A stretch of 64,000 bases of DNA from Sipunculus nudus (taxonomy: Eukaryota; Annelida; Sipuncula; Golfingiida; Sipunculidae): contig CM049316.1 in the NCBI GenBank assembly GCA_026874595.1, positions 37,493,695 to 37,557,694 of the forward strand, given 5' to 3'. The position numbers were made by a program, and so were the translations under genes. Every line of letters starts with the position of its first letter. Within the stretch, counting starts at the first letter, position 1. Below are positions 10,966 to 24,253 of the stretch, one piece after another. The notes beneath the pieces were generated by a model that saw only the letters and a list, made by a program, of their open reading frames with translations, did not search any database and was not told where the DNA came from.

Positions 10966-11803
10966 TTTCTTCTCAGCTGTTTTCTGTGTTTATTTATTTA
11001 TAGCCTGTTCTGCTTGAGTACTCCTGACTTGGATGTTGTGGTCTTATCAAAATGAAATGAAGAAGAAATGTTATAATATTTTCATACCAGTCTTGAAGAA
11101 TGCAAATCAAACTGTCTGAAACTCTATATTGTATGTTACACAAATCAACCAAAATGATTGATCTATATAATGGCTGCTCCTATTTTTCACAGACCAAACT
11201 TTTTATCCTTTTATTGTGAATGAGCATGAATTCCTCAGTAATGATATTTCTAATTCCTGCTCTTGATGCAGAAAAATATTTGTACTGGTATTGATATACC
11301 GTATGATTATGGTATGAATATAAATCCATACAAGTATCGTATAAAATGTATTTAAGTTTGTGTTGTTCATATCCACCATTTCAGGAATTTGTGTACAGAT
11401 TTTAATCCTATGATAAATGTCAAATATCATTCATTTAACCAGTAAACAAAAAAAATTGCCTGCTTAATCCATATTTTTGGTCCGTAGAACAATAAAATAT
11501 TTGCTTTGGCCTTTGCAAAACATAATATTTTACTTTAATTGTCATTTTCACATTAACACTGTTTGAAATGATCCTCCTTGCTAGGCAGGCATATATTAAC
11601 TCTTTATGTAGTTATCATATACCTACTTAAACATAGTCAATGCTATATTTGTATTACTTTATATTTTTTGCTTACAGTTTATGACCTTATTTTCTTACAT
11701 GCCATTATGAATTCATGAAGTTTTGTATGTATTTTAATGTCTTCCTTATAGCAAATGTACACACAAAATGCAAATGCAAATGAATGTTGTTATATCGTTT
11801 TAG
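10966..11803 (+). other. Sequence before the candidate alternative last exon
   Basis: AT-rich, no recognised element. AATAAA occurs at about 11492-11497. The acceptor tatatcgttttag ends at 11803. Confidence 0.5.
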
Positions 11804-11872
11804 GATCGCTGGGTGAGAAACCGAAATGCTTGGGTGGAATGGAAGAAATGGGATTACACTACCTACTTATGA
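11804..11872 (+). CDS. ZDHHC3: Candidate alternative last exon of the ZDHHC3-like gene
   Basis: After a pyrimidine-rich acceptor (cgttttag) there are 22 codons and a TGA: DRWVRNRNAWVEWKKW then DYTTYL. The frame continues directly from the candidate donor after GAG (8041) in the previous exon, giving ...GGKQE joined to DRWV. The tail is rich in Trp and basic residues and ends in TYL, which fits the class I PDZ-ligand pattern S/T-x-hydrophobic. The donor it depends on (GAG|gtatac) is only moderate, and no homologue of this tail is recognised. Support is therefore limited to correct phase, acceptor quality and a clean short frame. Confidence 0.5.
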   Translation, partial: DRWVRNRNAWVEWKKWDYTTYL

Positions 11873-13640
11873 CAAAGGGAGTCTGTGCTTGAGGGAGCCA
11901 ATACACAGTCTCCTTTATGTAACGTGACAAGTACTGTAAAATCTAGCTTGGATAAAGGTATCTCTCACTGTGCAGCATATTTTGTAGACTTATAAATCAT
12001 AGCTAATCAAGATCAAAGAAACATTTTATATTTGAAGATTAAAGTATATAACTTTGGAAAATGTATCATTATCTGGTACAGCTAGCAGTTTACTTGTGCC
12101 TATGCCTTTGCCAGTTTTCAAATCTGTGAGTTTATAAATTTCCTGCAGGTGGCTCTTGTGTCACAGCAGAACATATGATTCATTTTAGTCAAGATTTTGT
12201 ATGCACTTAAATTATTTTATTTTGTAGACACTGATGAAGAGTAGGGTATCTTTTGTTACATGTGTCTATGACTTACTGTATATAGATATCGATCATGCAG
12301 ATAACTTACTTGAAATCAGAAGACTCCATTTAAATAATTCAAAATCACATCAGGTTGCACCTATGTTGATAAAACTTACTACCACCAAACTTTGCCCCAT
12401 TCTACCCTGGTCTGTGTTTTAACTGATGTGTTATAATCTTTGTTTAAAGTGCTGTGGGACTCATTTAAATATCCTTGCATGGAATGAAAATATGTAAATG
12501 TCTCTTTACACAGTATGCTGACAATGTCTGTATTATCTCTGTACAAATTATCTCTGTACTGACTATTTCTGCACTGTCTCTGTACTGACTCTGTGCCTAT
12601 TATCTCTGTGCAGAGGCTGCAAATCTTTGTACTAAGTCTCTTCATTATGACTGTATTGACTCTGACTGTACTGACTATACTTCATGGATACTCATCTTAT
12701 GATATACTCCAGGGGACCATTACTATACAGACCAAATTAATTTTAGTTCTGTGCAGGTATGCTGGAGAACCATTTGCTGTCAGCTAGTGAGACAATGAAG
12801 CTGTCATATTTTACCATGCTCTGTTTTAACACTGCCTGTAATGATAACTGCTCATGGATCAGGCATATGATGATAAGCCGATGCTATTGAAAAACACTTG
12901 GTATGATGTAACTTGCAGCCAATCAGATTCTTGTTTTCTATTCAATCAAAATGTTATATGACTATTAAGTATATATAAGCCCTGAACCCTATAGCTGCAA
13001 ATGTAGATATAAATTACTTCCTGCATGCACAATAAACCTTCAAGGCAGTTTTTCTTGGCCAAAATGCTTAATTAGTATTGCAAAGTGCTGATGCTTGCTA
13101 AGGTCTTCAGTTCTCCACTTTACTATATTGAAATGAACAGCCCATCATTTTAAATTGTCAGTACAAATCACAAAATTGTTACATGCTGAAGCACTGCTGC
13201 ACACCCAAGAGGCCTGTAAACAGTACTTCAGATAATAAGCTTTAACTATCCCTTCTGAGCCATTCTGCTTTCTCTGGTAACCTTATGACCACTTCAGTTT
13301 AGCGACCTCCCAAAAATGACAACCACTTTTTTACAGCCCCAATTCTGTTCAGTGCTTTATATCAGACCTTGTCTAGACAACGACCTTGAAAATGTGACCA
13401 CCTTACTGATGTACCGTTGGTGGTTGTAATTTCGAGGCTTCACTGTATCTCTGTTAATTTGAATTTGTGTTGACTATTTTGTTATTTTTTTTGTTATGGT
13501 GAGCAGGCCAGAAGTATGGATATAGTCTATTATTTCATTAAAACTTTACTTTAATGTCAGTTGTTTTAACATAGCAGTCAAGTTTGGGTTATATATCTCA
13601 GGTCTTTGTTCTTATCCTTGTAAGAAGCATCTTTTAAGGA
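11873..13640 (+). other. Probable 3' UTR and downstream DNA
   Basis: Follows the TGA of the alternative last exon. AATAAA occurs at about 13031-13036. Around 12530-12670 there is a loose run of 'ctctgtactgact' phrases, a decayed short tandem repeat. No coding segment was recognised. Confidence 0.45.
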
Positions 13641-13703
13641 GTTAATATATATATATATATAAATATATATATATTATATATATATATATATTATTTATAT
13701 ATA
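13641..13703. repeat. (TA)n microsatellite
   Basis: Interrupted TA repeat directly left of the MITE-like element. Confidence 0.95.
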
Positions 13704-14152
13704 TACTGTTGTTGGCTGTTGGCTGCATATTTGCGGGGTTTAAATTTCGTGATTTTTATTTTTCAGGGTTTTGCAGGGGGTTTCATTTTCGTGATCTCAC
13801 CATATTTTATTCCTTAACACAAATAAAAAAAACACTATTAAATGCATGATTTATAAGAAATAAATATGGGCAAAATCTTAATATTTTTGCAGGGACCCAA
13901 TTTAATAAAAGGTGAAACGAGTTGAAATTATTGTTCCTTATTGGATGATAATTTGGAAGATCTGATATCATTTGTAAGAGCAATGTTTGACCATACAAGA
14001 TCTGTTTATATGTATATCAGATATTGATCTTCAGACTTGCCTTCCACACTGGGAACTCTTATTCACAAAAAAATTAGTTTCTCAATAATTCCCCTTTCGT
14101 GAATATTGCAAATTTGAAACCCTCACAAACAAGAATGCAACCACAGTATATA
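13701..14152 (+). mobile_element. MITE-like element, copy 1 (partner at 32858-33610)
   Basis: The left end 'atatactgttgttggctg' and the right end 'gcaaccacagtatat' are inverted relatives of each other. Inside are 'ggggtttaaatttcgtgat' near the left and 'cgtgaatattgcaaatttg' near the right, again inverted. The stretch 'ttggaagatctgatatcat' is shared with the copy at 32.9 kb. It is AT-rich and non-coding. Confidence 0.6.
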
Positions 14153-17100
14153 AACATTGTTTCTGTAGGTACATGTATCTTTATTTTAAATGAACTGGTG
14201 CTTCAGTAGTATCATTATGTATATAGATTCATGTGAAATCTGTATATTCTTTTTTATTCATTTTCATATCATTCACAACTTTACTGGGCTTTCAATGAAT
14301 TTCTCTTAGTATTCAGAAATCGCTTTTGTATATACGGACGTAATTGTAAACAGAATCAGTTGAATGGAGGAACAAATCTCCGCTTAGTATAAAATTTATC
14401 AAATGAATCCCTGGTCGTCTGTGAAGTATATATATGCAGATGTTTTAATTATTTATACTATTCAGAGATGCAGCCAAAATGTATTCTGAAGAACTACACA
14501 TTAAGAATATAGGAAACAGTAATATTGTCTTTGTATTCATTATTCTTGTTTCTTTAATTTATCAAATTTAATGTGTGAAGACTGTGGACTGACAAAGAAC
14601 TTTTGAAGTTTAAAACTTATTCATTCCAGATGAAAATATACAGGTATTGTGTTGATGACATGGGCAGTTTATGATTTGAAACTAGTGAGAATCATTTAGA
14701 AATTATTTTTTGTGTCTATGTGTTGAGTGTGTGTTAAATCATATGTTTATACCTCATAAAGGGTAATGTAATGTTTGTTAGTAGAAAAGTGCTTGAATGT
14801 AATTATAGCTATTTTTTGGTGATTTTGTGATGTGCCAGGATTTCTGGAAATTGACGGGGGGTGTGACCTATCCAGTGTTTGTGTCAAACCATCTTCATAC
14901 TACTTGTATACCAAGTCTATGAAATGACCACCCATTCAGGGACCTTGATTCCACGACCATCTCTGGCATCTATTTCATGAATAATGAACAAGACTGCAAG
15001 TGTTCTGGCCGAAATCACAACTGTCAATCAAACCCAAAATATAGAGTGTAAGTAATACACTAGTTGTTCACATGCCATCTGAGCAAGATCACATGTTCCA
15101 AAAATGGGATAGTCTGATTTGATTGGCTTGATTCTTGATGCCTTCCCAGCAGTGCTGAATGTTTGGCCAAAACCTCACACCAGACATCCATGTAAACGAG
15201 TGTATGCGAGCCATTTGGTTGGTACATTTGCCTTATGCATTATTCATGAAGTAGACACAGAGAAGGTCACAGAATCAAGGTCTGTGAATGTCATGCCACA
15301 GACTTGGTAGTATGAAGGTGGTGTTAAATGCATTGAATACAAAATGCATTTTAAAAATGCAAGAATTTTTGTAGTGATAATAAAAATCCCCTTTGTCAAA
15401 CACACTCAGAATCACAAGGCATCAAATATTAAGTCAAACAAAGTATGATCATATTTAAATCCAACTCAGATCAATGGCTAGTGTCAAATAATTAAATCCA
15501 TAAATTAGATATATGAAAATAACTTAGAATTGAATGTGAACTATATTATTGATCTAACCAAGTCCCCATACATGTCACACAAGTGTTTTAACTTAAGATA
15601 TATATTAACCATATTAAAACATAATTAAATATATTAAGTGCAGGATGCAAATACATGTACAAAAATAACAATTGAAATTCCATGATTTTTTTTTTTTTTT
15701 TTCAAATCCACTTGAAAGGCAGTCGAATGGTGGGATCCTGTCACATGATCTGTGACGTCAGTGCATGTTGTACTGTGTTTGTGTGATTCTTCCCAAATTT
15801 TAGCCCCTACCACAAACTCAAACCATAGTATCATATTTGTTCTATTTAATTAGAATTATATGGTTTGTAAGGGAATAGATACGAATAGATAACAGGAAAA
15901 TGGTGAATTCTTTTAATATGTGTTTATGTAGGCGTGTATTTGGTAAAGCTCTTGTTTCATCATACTGTCTAGTTTTAAAGCCTGTGTGTGGAGACTATTG
16001 TATTGCCAAATTGTAAACTTGTTTTGGTAAAAAATGATAAATGAATGAACATTTCGTGATCATAGGTCAACAAAATGTTGTATTTTTACGTCATCCGTAC
16101 AAAAAGTGTAAGGGCACTGACCCGTAGTCCCTATATTCATGTCTGTTCTGTGGTGATTAAGTGTGTCTCTGGTTGTAAATACTAAAATAAACAATCTGGT
16201 GACGTGTTTGATAAACTAAAGAATACACTTATATTCAAGAGAGTGTGCTGTGATAGGAATTTTGAGTGCTTCAGAAATTATGCCAACTACCAATTACGGT
16301 AACACCTTGGTTGCCTATTAGCATCCTCTGGTGTTAATTCTAGAAACGACTTCATCATTGTTCATCATGTTTGTACCTAACTAATGTCACTCTTTGTGTT
16401 AGTACATTATAATTATTACCATCTGTCGGTGTCATTGCAACCTGTTGATTTGAATAAAGCAAATATGATTCATTGAATGAACGTCAGGTGGCGTGTATGA
16501 ACCATAAAGGAATTACCGTAAATACTAATCACCATTGCTTTATGTTTAGTAGAAAATTTAATATTCTAATGTGTAAATAAGTTCCTACGCCTAATTGAGG
16601 GGGTGTGAATAACTTGTACAAAACTCGAATTAATTATGTTTTTAGGTTATGTGTAAATAGTGATAATAGGGAAGGAAATGGCTGCCACTGCAAGTATATG
16701 TTATATGTAAATGAATGGATTTTCTAATAAGTTTGTATATTTTGTAAGATAGCTATCTAGGGTTATATAACTGGAGAAAATTCTCCAACAGTCAATGAAG
16801 GAAAAATGTATGGGCAAATGACTGAATTTTATATTTTATACATATGCTATTTATAGGTAACAGTGGTTCAGTTAAATGTTTGAGGCATTTTAGTGTTATT
16901 TTGCTTAGTGCACGGAGAAAATACACGCAATAGTAGGCATCAGCTTGTGACAGTCCAGTATGCACTTGGTTTGTTTAGTCCCAGGATGTACGTGAACGAT
17001 CTTGTCGGCTCAATGGGGAGGGAAGTCCAATGTTGTTTTTTTTATTCTAGCTTAATAAAGCTTAATTATTAACCAAGTACGCAATTTATCAGCTTGATAT

Positions 17101-18114
17101 ATAAAGATACCACATAAAATGCCTGGTTCAGAATTTGCATTGTTTACATTTTATGTGCACGAAAGGTATCACTTATAATGTACATTGGTATATTTTTCTC
17201 ACTCTTCTCTTACTCTCTCTTATATGTACACATGAAATGTCACTAACACCCTGTTAAAAACCTTATCAGTAACTGAATAATGGGCATGTCGTAAAATGGA
17301 ACATATTCTTGTATATCTAAAATCATTTTTCGGACGAAAATTAATTTATAAGTTTGTGTTAACCAACCTTTTCCCCGGCCTTGTTTGCGCTCACTTTTAA
17401 AAACCGTGAAACCTGGTGAAATTAACAACATAGGAATGTGTTCCAGCTGGACCTGGTCGGTTTCAGGTCATGTAACTCTTTGACAATATCAGGGCCCTAA
17501 AGGAACTCGTCGTTAAAGGAATGGTGTAAATGACATTTAAGATATAAAAGAAATGTGATATTTCATGTCGGTATACCGACCCGAACAATGAGTACCAGTC
17601 CTTACCGACAGATGTCGCTAGTGCGATTGTAATGGTCTTTTGTGTATGCGAGGCTTTTGTAATACGGGTGGAAAACAGGAGCTCACGCCGCTAAATGCAC
17701 TGAGGCTTACATGCACCGTTTGAATAGAAATATGTGTGGCCGTGTACAATCGTAAGAGCTTCTAACTGACATGTATCAAGTGATTGTTTTTATATTTAAA
17801 ACACGCAAGCAATGCCTTGATACACCTTGACACTTACTGATGTGTGCTTTATTAATTTTTATTTGTTACAGGGAGAAATAAAATACTTACATACTTATAC
17901 CTAGTTTGCAAACCGGGATATAAGGTTGCATTACAGCGATTTAAATTAAACATTCGTTTTATGAATTGTATACATGTGTTGTTGTTATTGATTGGTGTGG
18001 TTATGGAGACGATAAGTCAAAACTGAGCGTGTCATGGAGAAGTTCGAAGGCCGATTCATTTTGGTGGCTTGTAAGTTGTAATGCATGATTGTACAGTAGT
18101 GAATAGTGTGTGTC
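14153..18114. other. Intergenic or long 3' UTR, no gene recognised
   Basis: About 4 kb of AT-rich sequence. AATAAA occurs at about 16186-16191 and 16453-16458. A perfect CRE-like octamer TGACGTCA lies near 15750. A small GC-richer patch at about 17570-17720 is not recognised. The short open frames here have no coding character that I can see. Confidence 0.5.
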
Positions 18115-20760
18115 ATTTTTAGCGAACCTGTAAGCTTATGCGATGGTGTGGCGTCGTCCGTCGTCTGTACGTTAACCCATACTATCTTGAAAACGGCAAG
18201 AGTTAGCGAAATTTTATGCAAAAAATTAGTCATCTAAAAAACTTTATCGGATTTTGCTTATTTTTTGGCTAACTGCATTTTCTTAGATTTTATAGGGAAA
18301 AAGCTAAAAAAAACTTTAAAAACCTTCTTCTCCGAAACTGTTCAGCCAAATTGTCCAATTTTTTTACAGAAATGATTCCTGGAACAATCTCTTTCAAGTT
18401 TGTTCGAATGGTTTAAGTTCTGTGATTTTGGCCGAGTTACAGGAAGTTGAACTTTGTCATCTGTCCAAAAAAGCATACTAAAATTAAAATCCAAGAAATG
18501 GTTTGAGCTGTTATCACCAAATTTTATGCCGATGTTGGTGACATGAGTCATATCTGAAACTGAGGTATTGGTGGCGCCACCTGCATCGTCCTTTTTGTAC
18601 GGGGGTCATCAGTGCACGTATCATACTGACGGCTCCAAAAAAACTTCTTCTCTGAAACCATATGGCTAAATTGTTTAATATCGCACAGAAATGATCCTAG
18701 GGTAGTGCTTTCTGAAGTTTGTTCAAATGGTCTCAGTTCAGAGACTTTTGGTTGAGTTGTGGGAAGCTGAATTTAGTCATACGCCATTACAGCCCATTTT
18801 AGCTCAGTGGCTACAAAGATCTTTCTCTCAAAAACCACTGCCAAATTCTTAAATTTCACACATTAATTATCCTTAGATGTTGATAATTCAAGTATGTTCA
18901 AATGGTTTAGGTTCAGTGATTTTTGGCTGAGTTATGGGAAGCTTAACTTAGCCATTTTGCTGTATTTTCCCATATGAGTTATAAACCTGCAAAACGTGAA
19001 TAATTCTTATAAAAATTGCCTTTTATGGTTCCAAAGAATGAATTTTGGCTGAATTATAAAGATTGAATTGAGTCATTTTACCATATATGTTAGCTGTGTG
19101 AAGCAGAAAAAACTGGCCTGGCACCAGTTTATCAGCATCCGTTACATCATGCCTCTAGACATTTAGATTTCAGGTTATCTATGGTTAATATTGACAAGAA
19201 TGTTTTTAAAAGCTTTTAAAAAAATGTAGATTTATGATTTTAGATATCCCTCATGCCAGGCAATGTTTACAAGCACAGGTATACAGCTGTCTGTGGGTAT
19301 ATATAGACGGCTGTACATGGATTATAAATAATTGGTATCCATACTTAACTTAATTGCAAGATTTTGCCATCAGTGAGATGTATCTGTATTATAATTTTGC
19401 ATTCAATATGCATCTGTAGTAATTTTTAGCGAACCTGTCAGCTAATGCAATGAAGAGGTGTCGTCCGTCGTTTGTACGTTAACCCATACTATTTCGAAAA
19501 CAACTGGAGCTAGCATCATGAAATTTAATGAAAAAAAATTAGCCATCTCAAAAACTCTGCATTTTCCTAGATTTTATAGAGGAAAGGCTAAAAAACCTTT
19601 AAAAAAATCTTCTCCTCCAAAAAGGTCAAGCCAAATTGTTCAATATTTCACAGAAATAATCTTTTATACCATCTCTCTCAAGTTTGTTCGAATGGTTCAA
19701 GTTCAGTGAATTTTTTTCCGACTTACAGGAAGTTGAAATTAGTCAACGGTCCAAAAAAGCATAATAAAATGACAATCTCAGAAACGGCCGGAGCTATCAT
19801 CACCAAATTTTATGCCAGTGTTGGTCACATGAGTCATATATGAAATACAGGTATTGGTTGCGCCACCTGCATTGACCTTTTTTTGTACGGAGGTCATTGG
19901 TCATCTGTGTATTAACCCATAATTTCTCAGGAATAGCAGGAGCTACCATCCCCAGATTTTATGCAATAATCTGTCACATATCAAATGTTGTGGGATTCGG
20001 CTTATTATTTTGCCATCTGCATTTACTAAGATTTTATAGGGAAAAAGCTGAAAAACCTTTAAAAGTCTTTTTTTCTTGTAAACAGTCCTTTCAAATTGTT
20101 CAGTATTTTACAGAAATGATCCTTGAGGAAAGCCCTCTCAATTATGTCCGAATGGTTTGCATTTGATGAATTTTAGTGGTGTTACAAGAATTTGAACAGT
20201 AATTTGGCCAATTAAGCATACTGATATAGTAATCTCAGAAATGACAGAAGCAAGCATTACCAAGTGTTGTGCAATTGTTGGTCACATGACTCATATTTGA
20301 AGTTGCAGATTTTGTGGTGCCATCTACATTGACCTGTTTTTTATGGGCAAAAACCTCATAATTTTAGCCTCTTTCAGCTTAAAATGTTTATGATGAAATT
20401 GTCAAGTTGAATCATTCAATTTTTCAAAAGAATTTTCTTAGGACATGGTTCTTTCAATCATATCAGAAAAGCTATAGTTGGTCTTATGACCATTAATATG
20501 TCTATTTCAAACTGAGGATTGCAAAACTGTTCTTCTACAAAATTATTGTTTCAAGTAAAACTTCTGTAACATTGCACAAAAATTATTCTTAGGTGGCCTT
20601 TGTTCAAGTTTACTTGAATGATTTTTGGCAGAGTTATTGGACCTTTAATAATGAAAGAACTGCATCTTTTATTATTCTAGATATTTTGATAAAAAGTTTA
20701 TGAATATGTCAGCTTAAAAAAAGCATTTTAGCCAAAGTCTTTCAGTATGGGTAAATAGAT
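18115..20760 (+). repeat. Large interspersed repeat with two main direct copies
   Basis: 'tttttagcgaacctgt', 'gtcgtccgtcgt' and 'gtacgttaacccatac' occur at about 18117-18180 and again at about 19425-19490. Each is followed by 'ttttatagggaaaaagc'-type, 'cacagaaatgatcct'-type and 'ggtggcgccacctgca'-type phrases. The internal phrases recur roughly every 150-450 bp with strong divergence. It is the same stylistic family as the Helitron-like elements (GTCCGTC start, palindrome inside), but its exact ends were not found. Confidence 0.6.
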
Positions 20761-21700
20761 TAACCAACAGGCCAAGATTGTGTCTGTATCTTTAAATAGG
20801 TTGAGAAACTGCCAACTTTTTCAGATTTGGCAACAGAGCAAGGGTTCATTCAGTGCAGCCAGATAAAGGTCAAGAGTTCAGTCAGTGCAGCCAAGCACAA
20901 GGCATGTGATTACCTCATGGGTGACATGTGAACACCTCATGGGCACCATGTGATCATCTCATGGGTGTCATGCCCCTCAGGGCTGCATGTTGAGCCAATC
21001 TGTGAGCTTGTGCAATGGTGTGGCTACTATATCAGATTTGGCTACAGACCAAAGGTTAGTCTGGATCTATTTATAGCTTTGACAGACTGCCAACTGTGTC
21101 AGATTATGAACAGGTTAAGAGTTCACTCAGTTCTGCCAGGTACAGGTCAAAAGTTCACTCAGTCTAGCCAGGTGCAGGTCATGAGTTCACTGAGTGCAGC
21201 AGCCTGAGCCAGCAAATTTGTCACAGTTCACTCGGGGCAACTGCCTTTCTACCCTAAGCCTGGTCAGCCTCATGCATCAGACTCAAGGTAAGTTTGATGT
21301 ATTGGCCTTATATTTTGACCTGTCTTTGTGTCTTTAATGGCTTTATCGTTCAAAAGACAGGTGTCGCCACCTACAACGACTTTTGCACAGTGTATGTGCC
21401 TGCTTATTTCTACAGAGGAGTTTGATATATCAGCCTGAAATTGGGCATATTTATATATATCGAATAGCTTTGTCGTATACAAGACTGGTGGTGCCACCTA
21501 CAATAATGTTGCAAAGTGTGTGTCCCTGCTTATTTCTGAGGAGGGGTTTGATATATCAGTCTGAAATTTTGCATATGTATATATCTCTGATAGCTTCGTT
21601 GTATTCAAGACTGGTGGTGCCAGCTACAGTCATTTTTATGTTGTGTGCACCCATGCCAGAATTTCAGCAGTGATGTTTGTGTAATTGTTTCTTATTCAAA
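20761..21700 (+). repeat. Mixed short tandem repeats and palindrome-bearing units
   Basis: 20870-20970 repeats 'cacctcatgggtgacatgtg'-type phrases three times. 21110-21200 repeats 'agttcactcagt' phrases. 21355-21640 holds about three diverged units around 'ggtggtgccacctacaa', with 'gtttgatatatcagtctgaa' in each. No gene is recognised. Confidence 0.6.
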
Positions 21701-21959
21701 ATGTTTAGCACTTGCATTGTTCATATACATGAGAAGTAATGGTCCAGCATTGAAGCATTATAGTGAAAATCACGCAAACCCTTAATTATCTCAAGACAGA
21801 TTGCATGGACTGGTCCATAAATCCGATTGAATGAAGATCTTGGATGGCTTTTCTTGCATATCAAACTGGTTTTACCACATATAATCCCTTTCTTGTTTTC
21901 GAGCCTGTTAACATCCCCAATCAATGCCACTTAACAGTAGTGTGAGCTTAATAATTTAA

Positions 21960-22790
21960 AAACTAATGGACAGATTTCTTTCATATTATGCACATGCATA
22001 TATATGAGTAATAGGGCGAAGACTTAATTTTGGTCATGTTCTTCACTAAGAGAGTGACCATGACCTTGAATATTTCTATATTTGGTGAAAAACAAAAACA
22101 TTATTTCTCAAGTGGATGGATGTATTTTTCCGAAAATCAAAATAAAAGATAACAGATGATAAGTTGTCGAAAGAGTTTTAAAACCCTTGACCTTGGTCTT
22201 CGAGGTCATTTCTGTCGAAATAAATGATTTTTGTAAACCCTATAACTTTTGAAGTACCGATTTTTCTTTTTTCAAATTTGAGCGCATAATCTATCCGACA
22301 AGATCTCAGACATGTCTAAAACTGGTAAACTTGTCTCAATTTCCCAAGGTCAAATATGCGGAAATATAGGATTTATGTTGACCCCATAATATATGAAGTA
22401 CTGCAATTTTTTTCCACAAATTTGGCACACACATTGTTTTCACCAAGAAATCGATCTTGAATCTGGTCTTCAAAGTCAAATTTGCGCAAATTTAATATCT
22501 TTTGTAAACCCCATAACTTTTTAATACTGTATATCTTTCAGCTTGGATACACAAATTGTTTCTACCAAGATCTCATCATGTTTTAAAACCTGTGCACACG
22601 ACCTTGGATCTCAAGGTGACATCAACAAAAACATAGGATTTTTGTAATCCCTTAATTTAAAACTTTACTGCATATTTGTCTTCAATTTTGATAAACATAT
22701 TGTTTCAAACAAATTGTAGGACATTTTAAATATTAGTGACCTTGAATCTGGTGACCTTGAGCCTATAAATTGAAAAAATTTGCTTCAGCA
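21960..22790 (+). repeat. Degenerate tandem repeat, related to positions 110-420
   Basis: Four or more diverged units aligned on 'ccccataacttttgaagtac'-type phrases at about 22240, 22385, 22512 and 22651. The spacing is 127-144 bp, with 'accttgatctt'-type phrases between them. Confidence 0.55.
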
Positions 22791-23069
22791 CAAGGGGGTC
22801 TATTTTAAAGTGGAAATGCCCTGTGTCTGGATACTACGATATCTCTGATGCCATTAATTTCTAGGTATTATATTCAATTATTATTATTTATAAAGCGCCA
22901 AATACATATACAATGCTCTAAGCCTCTTTGCTTGGAAAATTGATCGATCTGGATGATGGGGTTTATCTTAGAATTGGTATTTTCTACTTATTGGTTTGAT
23001 TTCCCTTAAAAGTGAGACCCCAGAGGGACAAAAGGTACTTGCTCCCCACCCCCCTAATTGCCACTTAAA

Positions 23070-23400
23070 CTAGAATATCAGCAGAAGCTGACAAAAGCCC
23101 TCAGCCAAAAGAACAATGTTTATAGGTGGTAACAGTAACGAGTACAAAATATTTGTTCTCTCATAAATGTATATCTGTATATGTCTCAGTTATAAATTTA
23201 AACTAGAGAGGTATGTACCATGTTTCATAACAATCCACCATATGCTTTTAGAAGATATTCTGCTAACAAGGCCAAAGTTGAAAAGTGCGATAAAAATTCA
23301 TTAAAATCAGAATTTGTAGGTAGTGCCCCCAAACTTGTGCAGCAGGTACAGACCATCAGTCCCAATGTGGTACATCTGACAACCTTTAATATTGACATAT
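23070..23400 (-). mobile_element. Truncated inverted copy of the Helitron-like element at 61121-61803
   Basis: Read on the minus strand, this ends in 'gatattCTAGttt' like the element ending at 61803. It shares 'cattgggactgatggtctgt', 'ctgcac', 'ttttatcgcacttttc'-type and 'ggtagtgccccc' (palindrome remnant) with 61.44-61.57 kb. Its other end is lost against the GTACT-rich repeat that starts about 23412. Confidence 0.6.
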
Positions 23401-23411
23401 ATTGCCACCAG

Positions 23412-24253
23412 AGTACACTGTTGGAGTACTTGGGTACGAGTACGAGTACTTGCAGTAAACCGAGTACAAGTCCAGGCATGCTCTCGAGTACAAGTACTCA
23501 TGGTATTCAGAATGAGTACAGAGTAAATGAGTTTATTTCCTCAAAAAGTACTTAACAAATCTTAATGCCAGTTACTTTTATTTTTTGTTCTGTATCTGTA
23601 TCAACACCACAATGTACTCAATGCTTAATATTCATTACATTTTTTTAACTGTATTTTCTGAGCACAAAAGCAAAATAAACTCATGCATAAGTCAAAAATT
23701 TTTAATACATCCATTTATAATGTATCATTGTATAATTATATATAGAGAATTAAGAGCTCTTAGGATGTGCTCATCTCTGGTAAATATTAACTCTGTTAAC
23801 TGAGTTCTGGGGATATGATCTCATTTTTTTTTAAATTTTTAAATTTGATTTAAGAAGCAGGTAATAATATTTGAATAATATGCTCCGCCAAACCTGATTT
23901 CAGCAGTCCTTATTCATTCACGTTACAATATACACACGTTCCTTGATTATAAATTAGGCCAATGTATTAAGTTCATATAAGGTGGCAAATAAGTTACTAA
24001 AATAGAGTTCAAATGTATAAATTTGCTTTTGTAAGTGCATTTGCAAATTAATTCTATATTTATAGATACTTTACTACAAGTAAAACCTGCAACAATTTTG
24101 AAATGTACTCATGAGTACTTGAGTGCTTTGGGCCAGTTCTTGAGTACGAGTACAAGTACTTTGAAACTTTTTAAGCTGAGTATGAGTACGAGAACAAGTA
24201 CACAGAAAAATGTTTTTAATTATTACTGAGTACTTGTACTCGCCACAACCCTG
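23412..24253. mobile_element. Decayed hAT-like element of the same family as 53468-54476
   Basis: The right end, read inward on the minus strand, is CAGGGTTGTGGCGAGTACAA, matching the TIR style CAGGGTTGGGG...GTACTC of the hAT element at 53.5 kb. Both borders are packed with GAGTAC/GTACTC strings (23425-23520 and 24100-24240). The left TIR is not clearly recognisable and no target duplication was found. The open frame at 23220-23555 is an artefact of this border. Confidence 0.5.

Noticed and set aside
23220-23555. 111-codon plus-strand frame and two minus-strand frames
   Set aside because: They cover the inverted Helitron-like piece and the GTACT-rich border of a decayed hAT element; the Thr-Ser repeats are that border.
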